Below are positions 8,024 through 16,146 of a DNA stretch of 22,143 nucleotides, one piece after another; the stretch's first letter is position 1; each line of letters begins with the position of its first letter. Source of the stretch: Christensenella sp. UBA4379 (lineage in GTDB: Bacteria > Bacillota > Clostridia > Christensenellales > Aristaeellaceae); contig DGRV01000097.1 in the NCBI GenBank assembly GCA_002391225.1, positions 1,473 to 23,615 on the forward strand, written 5' to 3'. A program made the translations under genes and the position numbers. The notes beneath the pieces are model-generated. The model was not told the origin of the DNA. It ran no database searches and saw only the letters and a program-made list of their open reading frames with translations.

Positions 8024-8076
8024 ACACTCGACTTCCTGTTGCTATTTCTTTACCGACAGAAAGGAACGCTGACAAG

Positions 8077-11000
8077 ATGAACAGGATTGAACAGAAAAGC
8101 GAACAGCTCCGGGCGAACAGCTCGCTGAGAACACTTTTTTCCATTTTAACTGAAAACGAGGACGCCGTGCAGGCGCTCTATCTGGACGGCGATCAGCAGC
8201 CCCAGACCGTTACCTACGGCCAGTTCCGGGAAAGGGTTTACGCGGCGGCGTACGCCCTGCAGAAGGCGGGCGTGCCGGCGGAGAGCTATGTCGCCCTGCA
8301 GCTGGACACCTGCCCGGAATGGCCCGTTCTGTACTGGGCGATCATTCTCTCCGGGGCCAACGCCCTGCTATTGGACCCGGCCCACGGGGACGAAATGACC
8401 GCTTACCTGCTGCGCCAGGCGGGGGCCGCCGGGCTGATCGGCGCGGCGAAACGTGCCGGGCTCTCCGGCGTCCGCCAGTGGACGAAGGAAGAGCTGACGC
8501 AGGCGCCTCCCGCCCCGGAAAGCTTCGAGCCCGTATACGGCACCAAGACGGCGCTGTGCACCTCCGGCACCACCCAGACCAGCCGGATCTTTGTCTATGA
8601 CGAAAAAGCACTGTGCAGCCAGCTGCTCAACTCGGCCCTGCTTCACAAGGCCAACCGCCGCATCATCGACGGCGAATACACCAGGAACCTGGTGTTCCTG
8701 CCCTGCCACCATGTCTTCGGCTTCCTGGTCTGCATGCTGTGGATGGGCTTCATCGGGGGCGAGAACGTGTACCTGCGGGACCGCAGCCCCCAGACCATTC
8801 TGGCGACGGCGCAGCGCTTTGAGCCGACCATGCTGATCACCGTCCCGCTGCTGCTCAACAACCTGTGCGCCGGCATCCGTCGCACCATCAGCGCCGGCAC
8901 CGAGCAGAGCGCCCAGCTGACCCGCGCCCTGGCCCGCTCCGCCGCGGAGCAGAAAAAGAATCCCGAGCGGGGCCTTGCCCTGGCGGAGACCAGGCTGTTT
9001 GAGCCGATGCTGAAGGGCCTGCTGGGGACGAAGCTGCGCTGCGTGATCATCGGCGGGGCCTTTGCGCCCCGGGACAACCTGGAGCTGTTCAACGCCCTGG
9101 GTTATTACACCATCTGCGGCTTTGGCATGACGGAGACCGGCGTGACCTCGGTGGAGAGCGGGATGTCCTGGGACGTCCGCCTGTCCGGCTCGGTCGGCAA
9201 GCCCTTTGAAAGCGCCGAGTACAGCGTCCGCGAGCCGGACGGAAACGGCGTGGGCGAGCTGCTGATCCGCGGCAGCACACTGCACACCGGAAGGCTGGAA
9301 AACGGGGTGGAGCTCCCGCCCGTCCGCACGGAAGACGGCTTTTTTGAAACCGGCGACCTGGTGCGCGTCGGGGAGGACGGGCGGCTGTACATCGTCGGCC
9401 GCGCGAAGGACCTGATCATCAACGAGTCGGGCGAAAACGTCTACCCGGACGAGCTGGAGGCCCTCTTTGTCCCGCCCCGCCAGGCGGACCAGTATACCGT
9501 GATCGGCCTGCCGATGTCGGACGACCCAAAGAAGCCCTATGAATATATCACCGTTGTCCTGCACCTGCAGCAGGAGGCGGACGGCCTGTCCGACCAGGAA
9601 ATCTGGGAGAATGTGAACCTCCTGAACGAACGCCTGCCCGCCATGAAGCAGGTGAACCGGGTGGTGGTGAGCGCGGTCCCCCTGCCGCTTTCTTCCAGCA
9701 TGAAGGTCAAGCGCGCGGCCCTCAAAAAAGGGCTGGCGGACGGTTCCATTCCCTCCCGCACGGTCGAAAGGACGACCCCGTCGGTGCCCAAACGGGTGGA
9801 AGCGCCCAAGGCCATGGCCATCGGGGAGATCGCCCGGAAGGTGCGGGAGCTCTACGCCGAGGTCCTGCAGGTCCCGGCGGACAGCATCAGCCCGGATGCC
9901 TCCTTTATCGAAGACCTCAAGGGGGACAGCCTGAGCCTGGTCTCCCTGACCGTCAAGGCGGAAGAGGTTTTCGGCGTCATCATTCCTCAGGACCTCTATG
10001 GGGAGTGCACGTCTGTCAACACCACTGCCCGCCTGATCGAGCGCCTGCTCCGCGGCGAAGTCACTGAGACGCAGGAAAAGAAGACCTCCGCGCAGGTGAC
10101 GCCGATCATCCGCTTTGAGGATACCCCGGAATACAAGGCTTTTGCCCAGCGGCAGAAGTCCCTGATGGACCAGGGGAACGACAACCCCTATTTCGTCGCC
10201 CATGACTCCCCCCTGACGGATACCAGCCTGATGGACGGCCAGAGGGTCCTGAACTTCGGCTCCTACAACTACGCCGGCATGTCCGGCCGGAAGGAGACCA
10301 TGGAGGCCGCCAAGGCCGCCATCGACCTGTACGGCACCTCCGCTTCGGGCAGCCGCCTGCTGGCCGGGGAAAAGACCCTGCACAAGCAGCTGGAAGCCGC
10401 CCTGGCCAAGTGGAAGCACGCCGAAAGCGCCCTGGTGCTGGTCGGCGGCCATTCCACCAACGTGACCATCGTCGGCAATTTCTGCGGCAAGGGGGACCTG
10501 ATCCTCTACGACGCCATCGACCATAACTCCATCATGGAGGGCGTCCGCCTGTCCGACGCGGAGGCCCTGCCCTTCCCGCATAACGATACCAAGTCCCTGG
10601 AAGCCCTGCTCAAAGCTCACCGCGACCAGTACGCCAAGGTGCTGATCGTGGTGGAGGGCGTCTATTCCATGGACGGCGACATCGCCCCGATTCCCGAATA
10701 CGTGCGCCTCAAAAAGGAGTACGGCTGCTTCCTGATGGTGGACGAGGCCCATTCCGCCTGCGTCCTGGGCAAAACCGGCGGCGGCGTGGACGAATACTTC
10801 GGCCTCCTGCCGGACGACATCGACATCAAGATGGGTACCCTGTCCAAGGGCCTGGGCACCTGCGGCGGCTACCTGGCGGGCAAAAAGAACCTGATCGAGT
10901 ACCTGCGCTATTCCCTGCCCGGCTTCGTGTTCTCTGTCGGCATGAGCCCGCCCCTGGCCGCCGCTTCCCTCAAAGCCATCGAGCTTCTGCAGGAGGACCC

Positions 11001-11346
11001 GTCCGTGATGGCCTCCCTTCAGCGGAACATCGAGTGCTTCACGCGGGAAGCGAACCGCCACCACTTTGACATCGGCTCCGCCGGCAAGACGGCCATTTTC
11101 CCGGTCATCGTCGGCCGGGACGAGGACGCCTTCCTCCTCTCCAACCGCCTGCGCAAAATGGGCGTCTTCGTGCCCCCCGCCGTCTTCCCCGCCGTCCCCA
11201 AGGGCCGCGCCCTGCTGCGCTACTGCGTCACCAGCTGCCACCACGAGGAACAGATCGTAGAAGCCCTGGACAAGCTGGAGGAGTGTGCGAAGGCCTGCGG
11301 GGTGGAGCTTCCGAGAGTGGAAATCAAAGAGAGCGGCGAAATGTAA
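8077..11346 (+). CDS. Fused acyl-adenylate ligase, acyl carrier domain and alpha-oxoamine synthase
   Basis: A 1089-residue three-part enzyme. Residues 1-560 are an ANL-family acyl-activating ligase: TSGTT (162-166), GFGMTET (348-354), TGDL (425-428), GRAKDLIINESGENVYPDELE (441-461) and a C-terminal lysine region SMKVKRA (541-547). The usual G-x-P-K after TSGTT is replaced by QTSR. Residues about 580-660 are an acyl carrier domain with GDSLSL and phosphopantetheine Ser618. Residues about 680-1075 are a PLP alpha-oxoamine synthase (AOS): SASGSRLLAG (755-764), DHNS with stacking His816, DEAHS with Asp889 and His892, TLSKG with PLP Lys924, and Arg1048. Known AOS enzymes (serine palmitoyltransferase, KBL, BioF) join an acyl thioester to an amino acid with loss of CO2; PigH shows an ACP-linked version. 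Inference: a self-loading synthase of alpha-amino ketones. The acyl chain and amino acid are unknown. Confidence 0.9.
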   Translation: MNRIEQKSEQLRANSSLRTLFSILTENEDAVQALYLDGDQQPQTVTYGQFRERVYAAAYALQKAGVPAESYVALQLDTCPEWPVLYWAIILSGANALLLDPAHGDEMTAYLLRQAGAAGLIGAAKRAGLSGVRQWTKEELTQAPPAPESFEPVYGTKTALCTSGTTQTSRIFVYDEKALCSQLLNSALLHKANRRIIDGEYTRNLVFLPCHHVFGFLVCMLWMGFIGGENVYLRDRSPQTILATAQRFEPTMLITVPLLLNNLCAGIRRTISAGTEQSAQLTRALARSAAEQKKNPERGLALAETRLFEPMLKGLLGTKLRCVIIGGAFAPRDNLELFNALGYYTICGFGMTETGVTSVESGMSWDVRLSGSVGKPFESAEYSVREPDGNGVGELLIRGSTLHTGRLENGVELPPVRTEDGFFETGDLVRVGEDGRLYIVGRAKDLIINESGENVYPDELEALFVPPRQADQYTVIGLPMSDDPKKPYEYITVVLHLQQEADGLSDQEIWENVNLLNERLPAMKQVNRVVVSAVPLPLSSSMKVKRAALKKGLADGSIPSRTVERTTPSVPKRVEAPKAMAIGEIARKVRELYAEVLQVPADSISPDASFIEDLKGDSLSLVSLTVKAEEVFGVIIPQDLYGECTSVNTTARLIERLLRGEVTETQEKKTSAQVTPIIRFEDTPEYKAFAQRQKSLMDQGNDNPYFVAHDSPLTDTSLMDGQRVLNFGSYNYAGMSGRKETMEAAKAAIDLYGTSASGSRLLAGEKTLHKQLEAALAKWKHAESALVLVGGHSTNVTIVGNFCGKGDLILYDAIDHNSIMEGVRLSDAEALPFPHNDTKSLEALLKAHRDQYAKVLIVVEGVYSMDGDIAPIPEYVRLKKEYGCFLMVDEAHSACVLGKTGGGVDEYFGLLPDDIDIKMGTLSKGLGTCGGYLAGKKNLIEYLRYSLPGFVFSVGMSPPLAAASLKAIELLQEDPSVMASLQRNIECFTREANRHHFDIGSAGKTAIFPVIVGRDEDAFLLSNRLRKMGVFVPPAVFPAVPKGRALLRYCVTSCHHEEQIVEALDKLEECAKACGVELPRVEIKESGEM

Positions 11347-11367
11347 ATTATTCCAAGGAGTTTTTCG

Positions 11368-12879
11368 GTGGAACAGGATGTATTTGATATCCGAAAATTT
11401 GATGAGTACAGAGAGGACAACCGAAGGGAAGTAAAGGCTGCTGAAGGCGGTCTGCCGGCGAATCTGTGGGAAACCTATTCAGCCATGGCGAACACCTACG
11501 GAGGAGTAATTATCTGCGGTGTCAAGGAGCGCAAAGATGGGACCTGGTTCACCACCGGAATGAAGGATATCAGCAGGATCAGGAAAAATTTCTGGAATCA
11601 GGCCAATGACCCGCGGAAGGTCAGCGTGAACCTTTTGGACGAGGAACGCGATGTCAGGACGTTTGAAATTGGCGGAGACGTGATTCTTGTGATCCATGTT
11701 CCTGCGGCTGACAGAGGCAGTAAACCGGTATATATCAACGGGGATATCTATAAAGGCTGTTTCAGAAGAACGAACGATGGGGATTATCACTGCACTCACG
11801 AGGAAGTCCATGCGATGCTTCGCGACCAAAGCCGCAGGACGATGGATATGAAGGTCCTGGAAAACATGGAATTGTCTGACCTGGACAAAGAAACGGTCAG
11901 TGCCTACCGCTCCTGGTTTAACAATGAACATGAAGGAAATGCCTGGACCAAGCTGTCGGATGATGAATTCCTTGAGAGAATCGGAGCCGCAAGCGATGAT
12001 ACGAAGGACAGACGGATGCATCCGACCTGCGCCGGACTTCTGATGTTTGGGCCGGAATATAGAATCACCCGGGAATATCCAAACTATTTTCTGGACTATC
12101 AGGCGCATATGGTTCCATCGGTTCGATGGACAGACAGGCTTCAATCCCAGTCTCCTGACTGGTCGGGAAATTTGTTCGACTTCTTCATGATGGTTTCTGC
12201 CAAACTGACCAGGGACCTGGAGAAACCATTCCAGCTGAGAGGAATGGTGAGGGAGGATGAAACACCCCTCCATAAATCGGTTCGTGAGGCATTGGTAAAC
12301 TGTCTGACCAATGCGGATTTCTACATATCCAGAGGAATTGTCATTGAGAAGTTTCCGGACAGGATTGTTCTGAAGAATCCTGGCACAAGCATCGTTGGAA
12401 AAAAACAGATGCTCCGTGGAGGGGATTCCGAACCGAGAAACGCCAATATCATGAAAATGCTGAATCTTCTCGGCTTTGGGGAGCGCTCCGGCAATGGCAT
12501 TCCGGATATCTTCTCCGTGTGGGAAGCCGCCGGTCTGCCCGAGCCGCTCATCGAAGAACACTTTGGTGAGGATGGGCCGGATAAAACGATCGTCATCCTT
12601 CCTCTGGTGGCAAAAGATCCGGTCCTTTCTGAAAAAAGACCAGAAAAAGGGCCGAAAAAAGGACCGGAAACGAAGGCTGATGAAATTGAAAAAAGAATCA
12701 AACTGGTGTTTGAGCTGATCCAGAAAAAGCCTTCCATCACTCGTGCCGAAATAGGGCGTGAGCTTCATATTTCTGAAAAACAGGCGAAACTTGCAATAGA
12801 AGCATTAAAGAAGCAGGGAATTATTCACCGGGAAGGATCCGCCAGAAACGGGCTTTGGAAGATCGATCAGGGGAAATGA
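11368..12879 (+). CDS. AlbA_2/Schlafen-type ATP-binding regulator with C-terminal winged helix
   Basis: A 503-residue protein. Residues about 11-125 match the AlbA_2 (Schlafen AAA-4) domain: Glu16, Glu21 and Lys23 precede SAMANTYGGVIICGV. Residues about 295-400 match the HATPase_c_4 region (REALVNCLTNADF at 306-318, GFGERSGNGIPDIF at 369-382). After a Lys/Pro-rich linker (420-436) comes a winged helix (about 440-500) with ITRAEIGRELHISEKQAKLAIEAL. This arrangement is often labelled a putative transcriptional regulator or RecG-like, but no helicase motifs are present. The start is GTG 11368, with AAGGAG seven bases upstream; it lies 21 nt after the AOS fusion, so the two are probably cotranscribed. 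Its codons look less GC-rich than its neighbours, which hints at separate acquisition. Whether it controls the operon or belongs to a defence-like function cannot be told here. Confidence 0.85.
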   Translation: MEQDVFDIRKFDEYREDNRREVKAAEGGLPANLWETYSAMANTYGGVIICGVKERKDGTWFTTGMKDISRIRKNFWNQANDPRKVSVNLLDEERDVRTFEIGGDVILVIHVPAADRGSKPVYINGDIYKGCFRRTNDGDYHCTHEEVHAMLRDQSRRTMDMKVLENMELSDLDKETVSAYRSWFNNEHEGNAWTKLSDDEFLERIGAASDDTKDRRMHPTCAGLLMFGPEYRITREYPNYFLDYQAHMVPSVRWTDRLQSQSPDWSGNLFDFFMMVSAKLTRDLEKPFQLRGMVREDETPLHKSVREALVNCLTNADFYISRGIVIEKFPDRIVLKNPGTSIVGKKQMLRGGDSEPRNANIMKMLNLLGFGERSGNGIPDIFSVWEAAGLPEPLIEEHFGEDGPDKTIVILPLVAKDPVLSEKRPEKGPKKGPETKADEIEKRIKLVFELIQKKPSITRAEIGRELHISEKQAKLAIEALKKQGIIHREGSARNGLWKIDQGK

Positions 12880-12926
12880 CCCATCTGCCAACGGCTTTCG
12901 GAACCTATTTGAAAGGAGCTGTCAGC

Positions 12927-14228
12927 ATGAAACTGAACGTAAAGCGCACCGCCCTCGTAGGCCTTGCGTTTCTGTCGATCTGTCTGTTTTGGGAAATGTA
13001 TGATTTCACCACCCCGCTGGTGCTGAAAAACACCTATCACCTGGGGGATACCTGGGCGGGGGTGGTGATGGCGATGGACAACGTGCTGGCCCTGTTCCTG
13101 CTGCCGTTTTTTGGGGCCCTGTCCGACAGGTGCCATACGAAGATCGGGCGCAGGATGCCCTTTATCCTGGCCGGAACGGCGGCGGCGGTCGTCCTGATCG
13201 TGATGATGCCCGTGGTCATTGAGCGATACCCGATGCCGGTGTTTCTGGTGTTCCTGGGGCTGCTGCTTCTGGCGATGGGCGTGTACAGAAGCCCCGCCGT
13301 CGCCCTGATGCCGGACGTGACCCCCAAGCCCCTGCGCTCCAAGGGCAACGCGGTCATCAACCTCATGGGCGCTTTGGGCGGGCTGATTACCCTGATCCTG
13401 ATCAGGGTCGCCGTCATCCATTCGGTGAACGCCGCGGGCGAAACGGTATCCGACTACCGGTATCTTTACTGGATCGTCGCCGCCCTGATGGCAGCCTGCG
13501 TGATCGTGCTGTTCCTGACGGTGCGGGAAAACGAGCTGGTCGCCAGGATGGAGAAGATTCACTACGGCGAGACGGAGGAGACCCGGAAGGCCATCGAGCC
13601 GGCCCAGGCCGGGGGACTTCGGCCGGAGGTGCGCAAATCGCTGATCCTGATTCTGTGCTCGGTCGCCCTGTGGTTCATGGGGTATAACGCGGTCACGACC
13701 GCCTTCAGCAAATACGCCATCGACATCTGGCATACCACCGAGGGCAGCGCCGCCACCGTCAAGATGGTGCCGACGGTCGTCGCCATCCTGAGCTACTGGC
13801 CGGTGGGCATCCTGGCATCCAGGGTCGGCCGGAAAAAGACCATCATCGCCGGCGTCCTCCTGCTGGCCGCCTGCTTTGGGCTGGTGACCTTCTTCCATTC
13901 CCTGAGCCTGGCGATCTACCCGCTGTTCGCCCTGGTGGGCGTCGCGTGGGCGGCGATCAACGTCAACTCCCTGCCGATGGTGGTCGAGCTGGCCACTGGG
14001 GAGGATACCGGCAAATACACCGGTTTTTACTACACCTTTTCCATGGCCGCCCAGGTGGTGACGCCGATCGTCTCCGGGTGGCTGCTGGAGCACGTGGGCT
14101 ACCATACCCTCTTCCCGTATGCCATGATCATGGTGCTGGGCTCCTTTGTGACGATGCTCTTCGTCCGCCACGGCGACTCCAGGCCGGAGGCGAAAAAGGG
14201 ACTGGAAGCGCTGGATGTGGACGACTAA
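12927..14228 (+). CDS. MFS transporter, SLC45/GPH-like
   Basis: A 433-residue polytopic membrane protein with about 12 hydrophobic segments in two halves and a central charged loop around residues 205-235. Between the second and third segments is FFGALSDRCHTKIGRRMPF (61-79), the cytoplasmic motif typical of MFS sugar and glycoside carriers of the SLC45/sucrose-transporter and GPH type. The start at 12927 is taken from AAAGGAG upstream and the MKLNVKRTAL beginning; an earlier in-frame ATG lies inside the preceding gene. It follows the AlbA_2 gene by 47 nt on the same strand and may be the export or uptake partner of the operon, but a sugar importer unrelated to the AOS product is equally possible. 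Confidence 0.88.
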   Translation: MKLNVKRTALVGLAFLSICLFWEMYDFTTPLVLKNTYHLGDTWAGVVMAMDNVLALFLLPFFGALSDRCHTKIGRRMPFILAGTAAAVVLIVMMPVVIERYPMPVFLVFLGLLLLAMGVYRSPAVALMPDVTPKPLRSKGNAVINLMGALGGLITLILIRVAVIHSVNAAGETVSDYRYLYWIVAALMAACVIVLFLTVRENELVARMEKIHYGETEETRKAIEPAQAGGLRPEVRKSLILILCSVALWFMGYNAVTTAFSKYAIDIWHTTEGSAATVKMVPTVVAILSYWPVGILASRVGRKKTIIAGVLLLAACFGLVTFFHSLSLAIYPLFALVGVAWAAINVNSLPMVVELATGEDTGKYTGFYYTFSMAAQVVTPIVSGWLLEHVGYHTLFPYAMIMVLGSFVTMLFVRHGDSRPEAKKGLEALDVDD

Positions 14229-14235
14229 ATCTTTG

Positions 14236-14260
14236 GGAAGGGGAATCCTTCCCCTTTCCA
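14236..14260 (+). terminator. Possible weak terminator after the MFS gene
   Basis: GGGAAGG (14236-14242) pairs with CCTTCCC (14248-14254) across a 5-nt loop, 8 nt after the stop codon. The tail is CTTTCC rather than a T run, so termination may be inefficient. Confidence 0.35.
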
Positions 14261-14318
14261 GGGCCTGCCGGCCCGCTTTTCGGTGAGATTGTGCCACTGG
14301 CACAATCTCCGGGCTCTA
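14257..14318 (+). repeat. Palindrome-bearing intergenic element, copy B
   Basis: The same 30-nt frame as at 5936-5965 with two C/T differences. The palindrome at 14287-14309 is AGATTGTGCCA, C, TGGCACAATCT: 11-bp arms around a central C, the same size as in copy A but a different sequence. It is followed by CCGGGCTCT. AGGGCC (14261-14266) pairs with GGCTCT (14313-14318) through one G-U pair, so the outer stem is kept as well. Confidence 0.8.
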
Positions 14319-14340
14319 AAAGCCCACGCTTTCCTCTGGG

Positions 14341-14462
14341 CGGATTTGCCTTTCGCTTCGCTCACGGGCGGTAAATCCGTAAGGTATGTTTTCCTGACGG
14401 AAAACCCCGCCCACCCCGGCGAAGCCGGTGTGTACGATAGTACACGAGGGTGTGCCCCCTCG
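14341..14462 (+). other. Cluster of short intergenic hairpins
   Basis: Four stems follow one another: CGGATTTGCC (14341-14350) with GGTAAATCCG (14370-14379), one wobble; GTTTTCC (14388-14394) with GGAAAAC (14399-14405); GTGTAC (14430-14435) with GTACAC (14440-14445); and CGAGGG (14445-14450) with CCCTCG (14457-14462). A CCGGC-GAA-GCCGG hairpin lies between the second and third. No known RNA family was recognised. Confidence 0.6.
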
Positions 14463-14482
14463 TTCTCCCCTCTGAAGAAACC

Positions 14483-14577
14483 AACAAAGTTCACATGGCA
14501 CAAGCGCCCCTGCGGGGTGCCTATGGCATCCGCCGGGTAAACCGGCGGACGATCACTTGCACCATGTGGACTTTGTT
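14483..14577 (+). other. Candidate structured RNA or DNA element closed by a 16-bp stem
   Basis: AACAAAGTTCACATGG (14483-14498) pairs with CCATGTGGACTTTGTT (14562-14577) with a single mismatch position. Inside are a 7-bp hairpin (14504-14510 with 14514-14520) and a perfect 8-bp hairpin TCCGCCGG/CCGGCGGA (14529-14536 with 14542-14549). CAAG (14501-14504) and CTTG (14556-14559) could extend the closing stem. The result is a compact multibranched fold. It does not match a tRNA or any riboswitch I recognise. Confidence 0.55.
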
Positions 14578-14660
14578 TCGGTCCGTTGGAGAACTGGGCA
14601 TTTGACTGTGCATGGAGATGAAATGTACTGCTCTATGAAAAGTCATCAGGTGATGCAGTT

Positions 14661-15467
14661 ATGATCATTATTTGGATTCTATTAGGGTTGTTTCTGTTGT
14701 ATCTCTTCCTGATCGCCCCCCGCGTTCCCAGGCGTTCGCTGAAGGGGCTGTCGGGGCTGTATGCCCATCGGGGCCTTTGGAATGAGGAACGGCCGGAAAA
14801 CAGCCTGCCCGCGTTCCGGGCGGCGGTGGCGGCCGGGTACGGCATCGAGACGGACGTCCACATTACCAGGGACGACCAGCTGGTGGTCTTTCACGACGAC
14901 AGCCTGAAGCGCATGTGCGGGGACGGACGGAACCTGCCCGACTGCACGCTGGCGGAGCTGCGTCAGCTCCGTTTAAAGGGCACGGAAGAAACCATTCCCA
15001 CCTTCGATGAGTTTCTGGACGCGGCGGGCGGGAAGGTCCCCCTGGTGATCGAAATCAAGACGGACAAGCGGATCACCCTCCTGTGCGAGAAGGTGAACGA
15101 GCGGCTGACCCGCTATGAGGGCCCTTACTGCATCGAGAGCTTCGACCCCCGGGCCGTCCGCTGGTACAGAAAGCACCGGCCGGACGTGATCCGCGGCCAG
15201 CTGACCTTCGGCCTGGTGAAGCCCTCCAAAATGCCCAAAACCCCGATCACCCGCCTCCTGGCCAGCCAGATCGGCAACGCCCTGGGCCGGCCGGATTTCA
15301 TGGCCTGCGAGCACGAAACGGATCACAGCCTGCCGCTGCGCCTGGTCCAGAAACTTTACCATCCACATTTGGCTGCTTGGACGGTTCGTTCCCAGAAAGA
15401 GTTGAGTCGACTTATCGAACGGTATGAAATACAGATTTTCGAACAATTTATACCGCTTGAAAAATGA
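14661..15467 (+). CDS. Membrane-anchored glycerophosphodiester phosphodiesterase family protein
   Basis: The 268-residue product has an N-terminal membrane segment (about 2-20) followed by a GDPD TIM-barrel. Key residues are His36-Arg37 (AHRG), the ENSLPAF block (47-53), metal ligands Glu63 and Asp65 (IETDVH), the catalytic His78 (VFHDD), and Glu131-Lys133 (VIEIK). The family hydrolyses glycerophosphodiesters from phospholipid turnover to glycerol-3-phosphate and an alcohol; the anchor suggests action at the membrane. AGGTGA is the ribosome site for ATG 14661. The last roughly 37 codons (from about 15355) become clearly more AT-rich than the rest, merging into the AT-rich islet that follows. 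No link to the upstream transporter is evident beyond strand and order. Confidence 0.9.
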   Translation: MIIIWILLGLFLLYLFLIAPRVPRRSLKGLSGLYAHRGLWNEERPENSLPAFRAAVAAGYGIETDVHITRDDQLVVFHDDSLKRMCGDGRNLPDCTLAELRQLRLKGTEETIPTFDEFLDAAGGKVPLVIEIKTDKRITLLCEKVNERLTRYEGPYCIESFDPRAVRWYRKHRPDVIRGQLTFGLVKPSKMPKTPITRLLASQIGNALGRPDFMACEHETDHSLPLRLVQKLYHPHLAAWTVRSQKELSRLIERYEIQIFEQFIPLEK

Positions 15468-15540
15468 TATTTATATATCCTACATAAATATAATCATATA
15501 TAGCATTGGTAAAACAAAGCAATACAGAAGGTGAAATTGA

Positions 15541-16146
15541 TTGAAAAAAAACATAAAGTGTGAAAATTGTGGGGCTAGTTTAGAATTCGATCAAACGAAA
15601 CAAGTATCTTATTGCCCATACTGCGGATTTTCAATTAAAGAAAAGGAAACACTTTATGATCATGAAAAATATATGGCAAATTTTCAAGAAAAAGTCAGGC
15701 AAAATATAGTAAAAGAGAAAACTGCAGAGGAGAGACGAAGCAATCGCCAGATTGCTTTAATCTTTGGGATTTTAATATTGTTTATTATTGCACCCTTTCT
15801 TTTTCAGTATATTCCTTTTAGGTTAGAGGAAAGAAAATTAGAAAGACTATCACAGAATATTCAAAAAAGCATTAATGAAGGCTATTTGGATGATGCTTGG
15901 ATGAAATCACTCAATCTTACTTCAACAACAAATTGGTCTAGAAATGCAGAGGAAAAATGGAACAGATTACGTGAAGATTATCAAAAACTAATAAAGGATA
16001 AGCAGAAAACAGCAATGAGGACATGCCCGCATGACTGGATTCCAACTGGCAACGAAAGAGACGCGGGGCCTTTTTGGGCGGTCAAACATCAGTTAGAGTA
16101 TAAATGTAATAAATGTGGAAATTTTGAATGGCGAGATGCCGAATGA
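15541..16146 (+). CDS. Zinc-ribbon membrane protein of unknown function
   Basis: A 201-residue protein in an AT-rich islet. Residues 7-10 (CENC) and 25-28 (CPYC) form an N-terminal zinc ribbon. A single strongly hydrophobic segment lies at about 71-92, and a charged, probably helical stretch follows. At the C-terminus CPHD (about 161-164) and CNKCGNF (about 189-195) form a possible second metal site. The start is TTG 15541 with AAGGTGA six bases upstream; there is no nearby ATG. A perfect TATAAT lies at 15489-15494 but without a good -35. The AT-rich codons differ sharply from the GDPD gene upstream and mtaB downstream, suggesting transfer. No function can be assigned. Confidence 0.75.
   Translation: MKKNIKCENCGASLEFDQTKQVSYCPYCGFSIKEKETLYDHEKYMANFQEKVRQNIVKEKTAEERRSNRQIALIFGILILFIIAPFLFQYIPFRLEERKLERLSQNIQKSINEGYLDDAWMKSLNLTSTTNWSRNAEEKWNRLREDYQKLIKDKQKTAMRTCPHDWIPTGNERDAGPFWAVKHQLEYKCNKCGNFEWRDAE

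Larger units (their letters stand above)
14229..14660. other. 432-bp non-coding spacer rich in hairpins
   Basis: No credible gene or tRNA is seen on either strand. The spacer holds a weak terminator-like hairpin (14236-14254), palindrome-bearing element copy B (14257-14318), a cluster of short perfect hairpins (14341-14462) and a long stem enclosing two further hairpins (14483-14577). A weak promoter candidate for the next gene is TTGACT (14602-14607) and TACTGC (14626-14631). Confidence 0.7.

Noticed and set aside
7788..8076. Replication origin at the strand switch
   Set aside because: No DnaA boxes, dnaA, dnaN or AT-rich unwinding cluster; the divergent promoters explain the region.
8368..11244. 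Long open frame (958 codons) on the minus strand opposite the AOS fusion
   Set aside because: It is a shadow caused by high GC at third codon positions. It has no family-like motifs, and the plus-strand protein is rich in conserved catalytic motifs over the same span.
14225..14540. Several 60-90 codon frames in the spacer after the MFS gene
   Set aside because: They run through perfect hairpins and the repeated element, have no ribosome sites and no protein-like composition.
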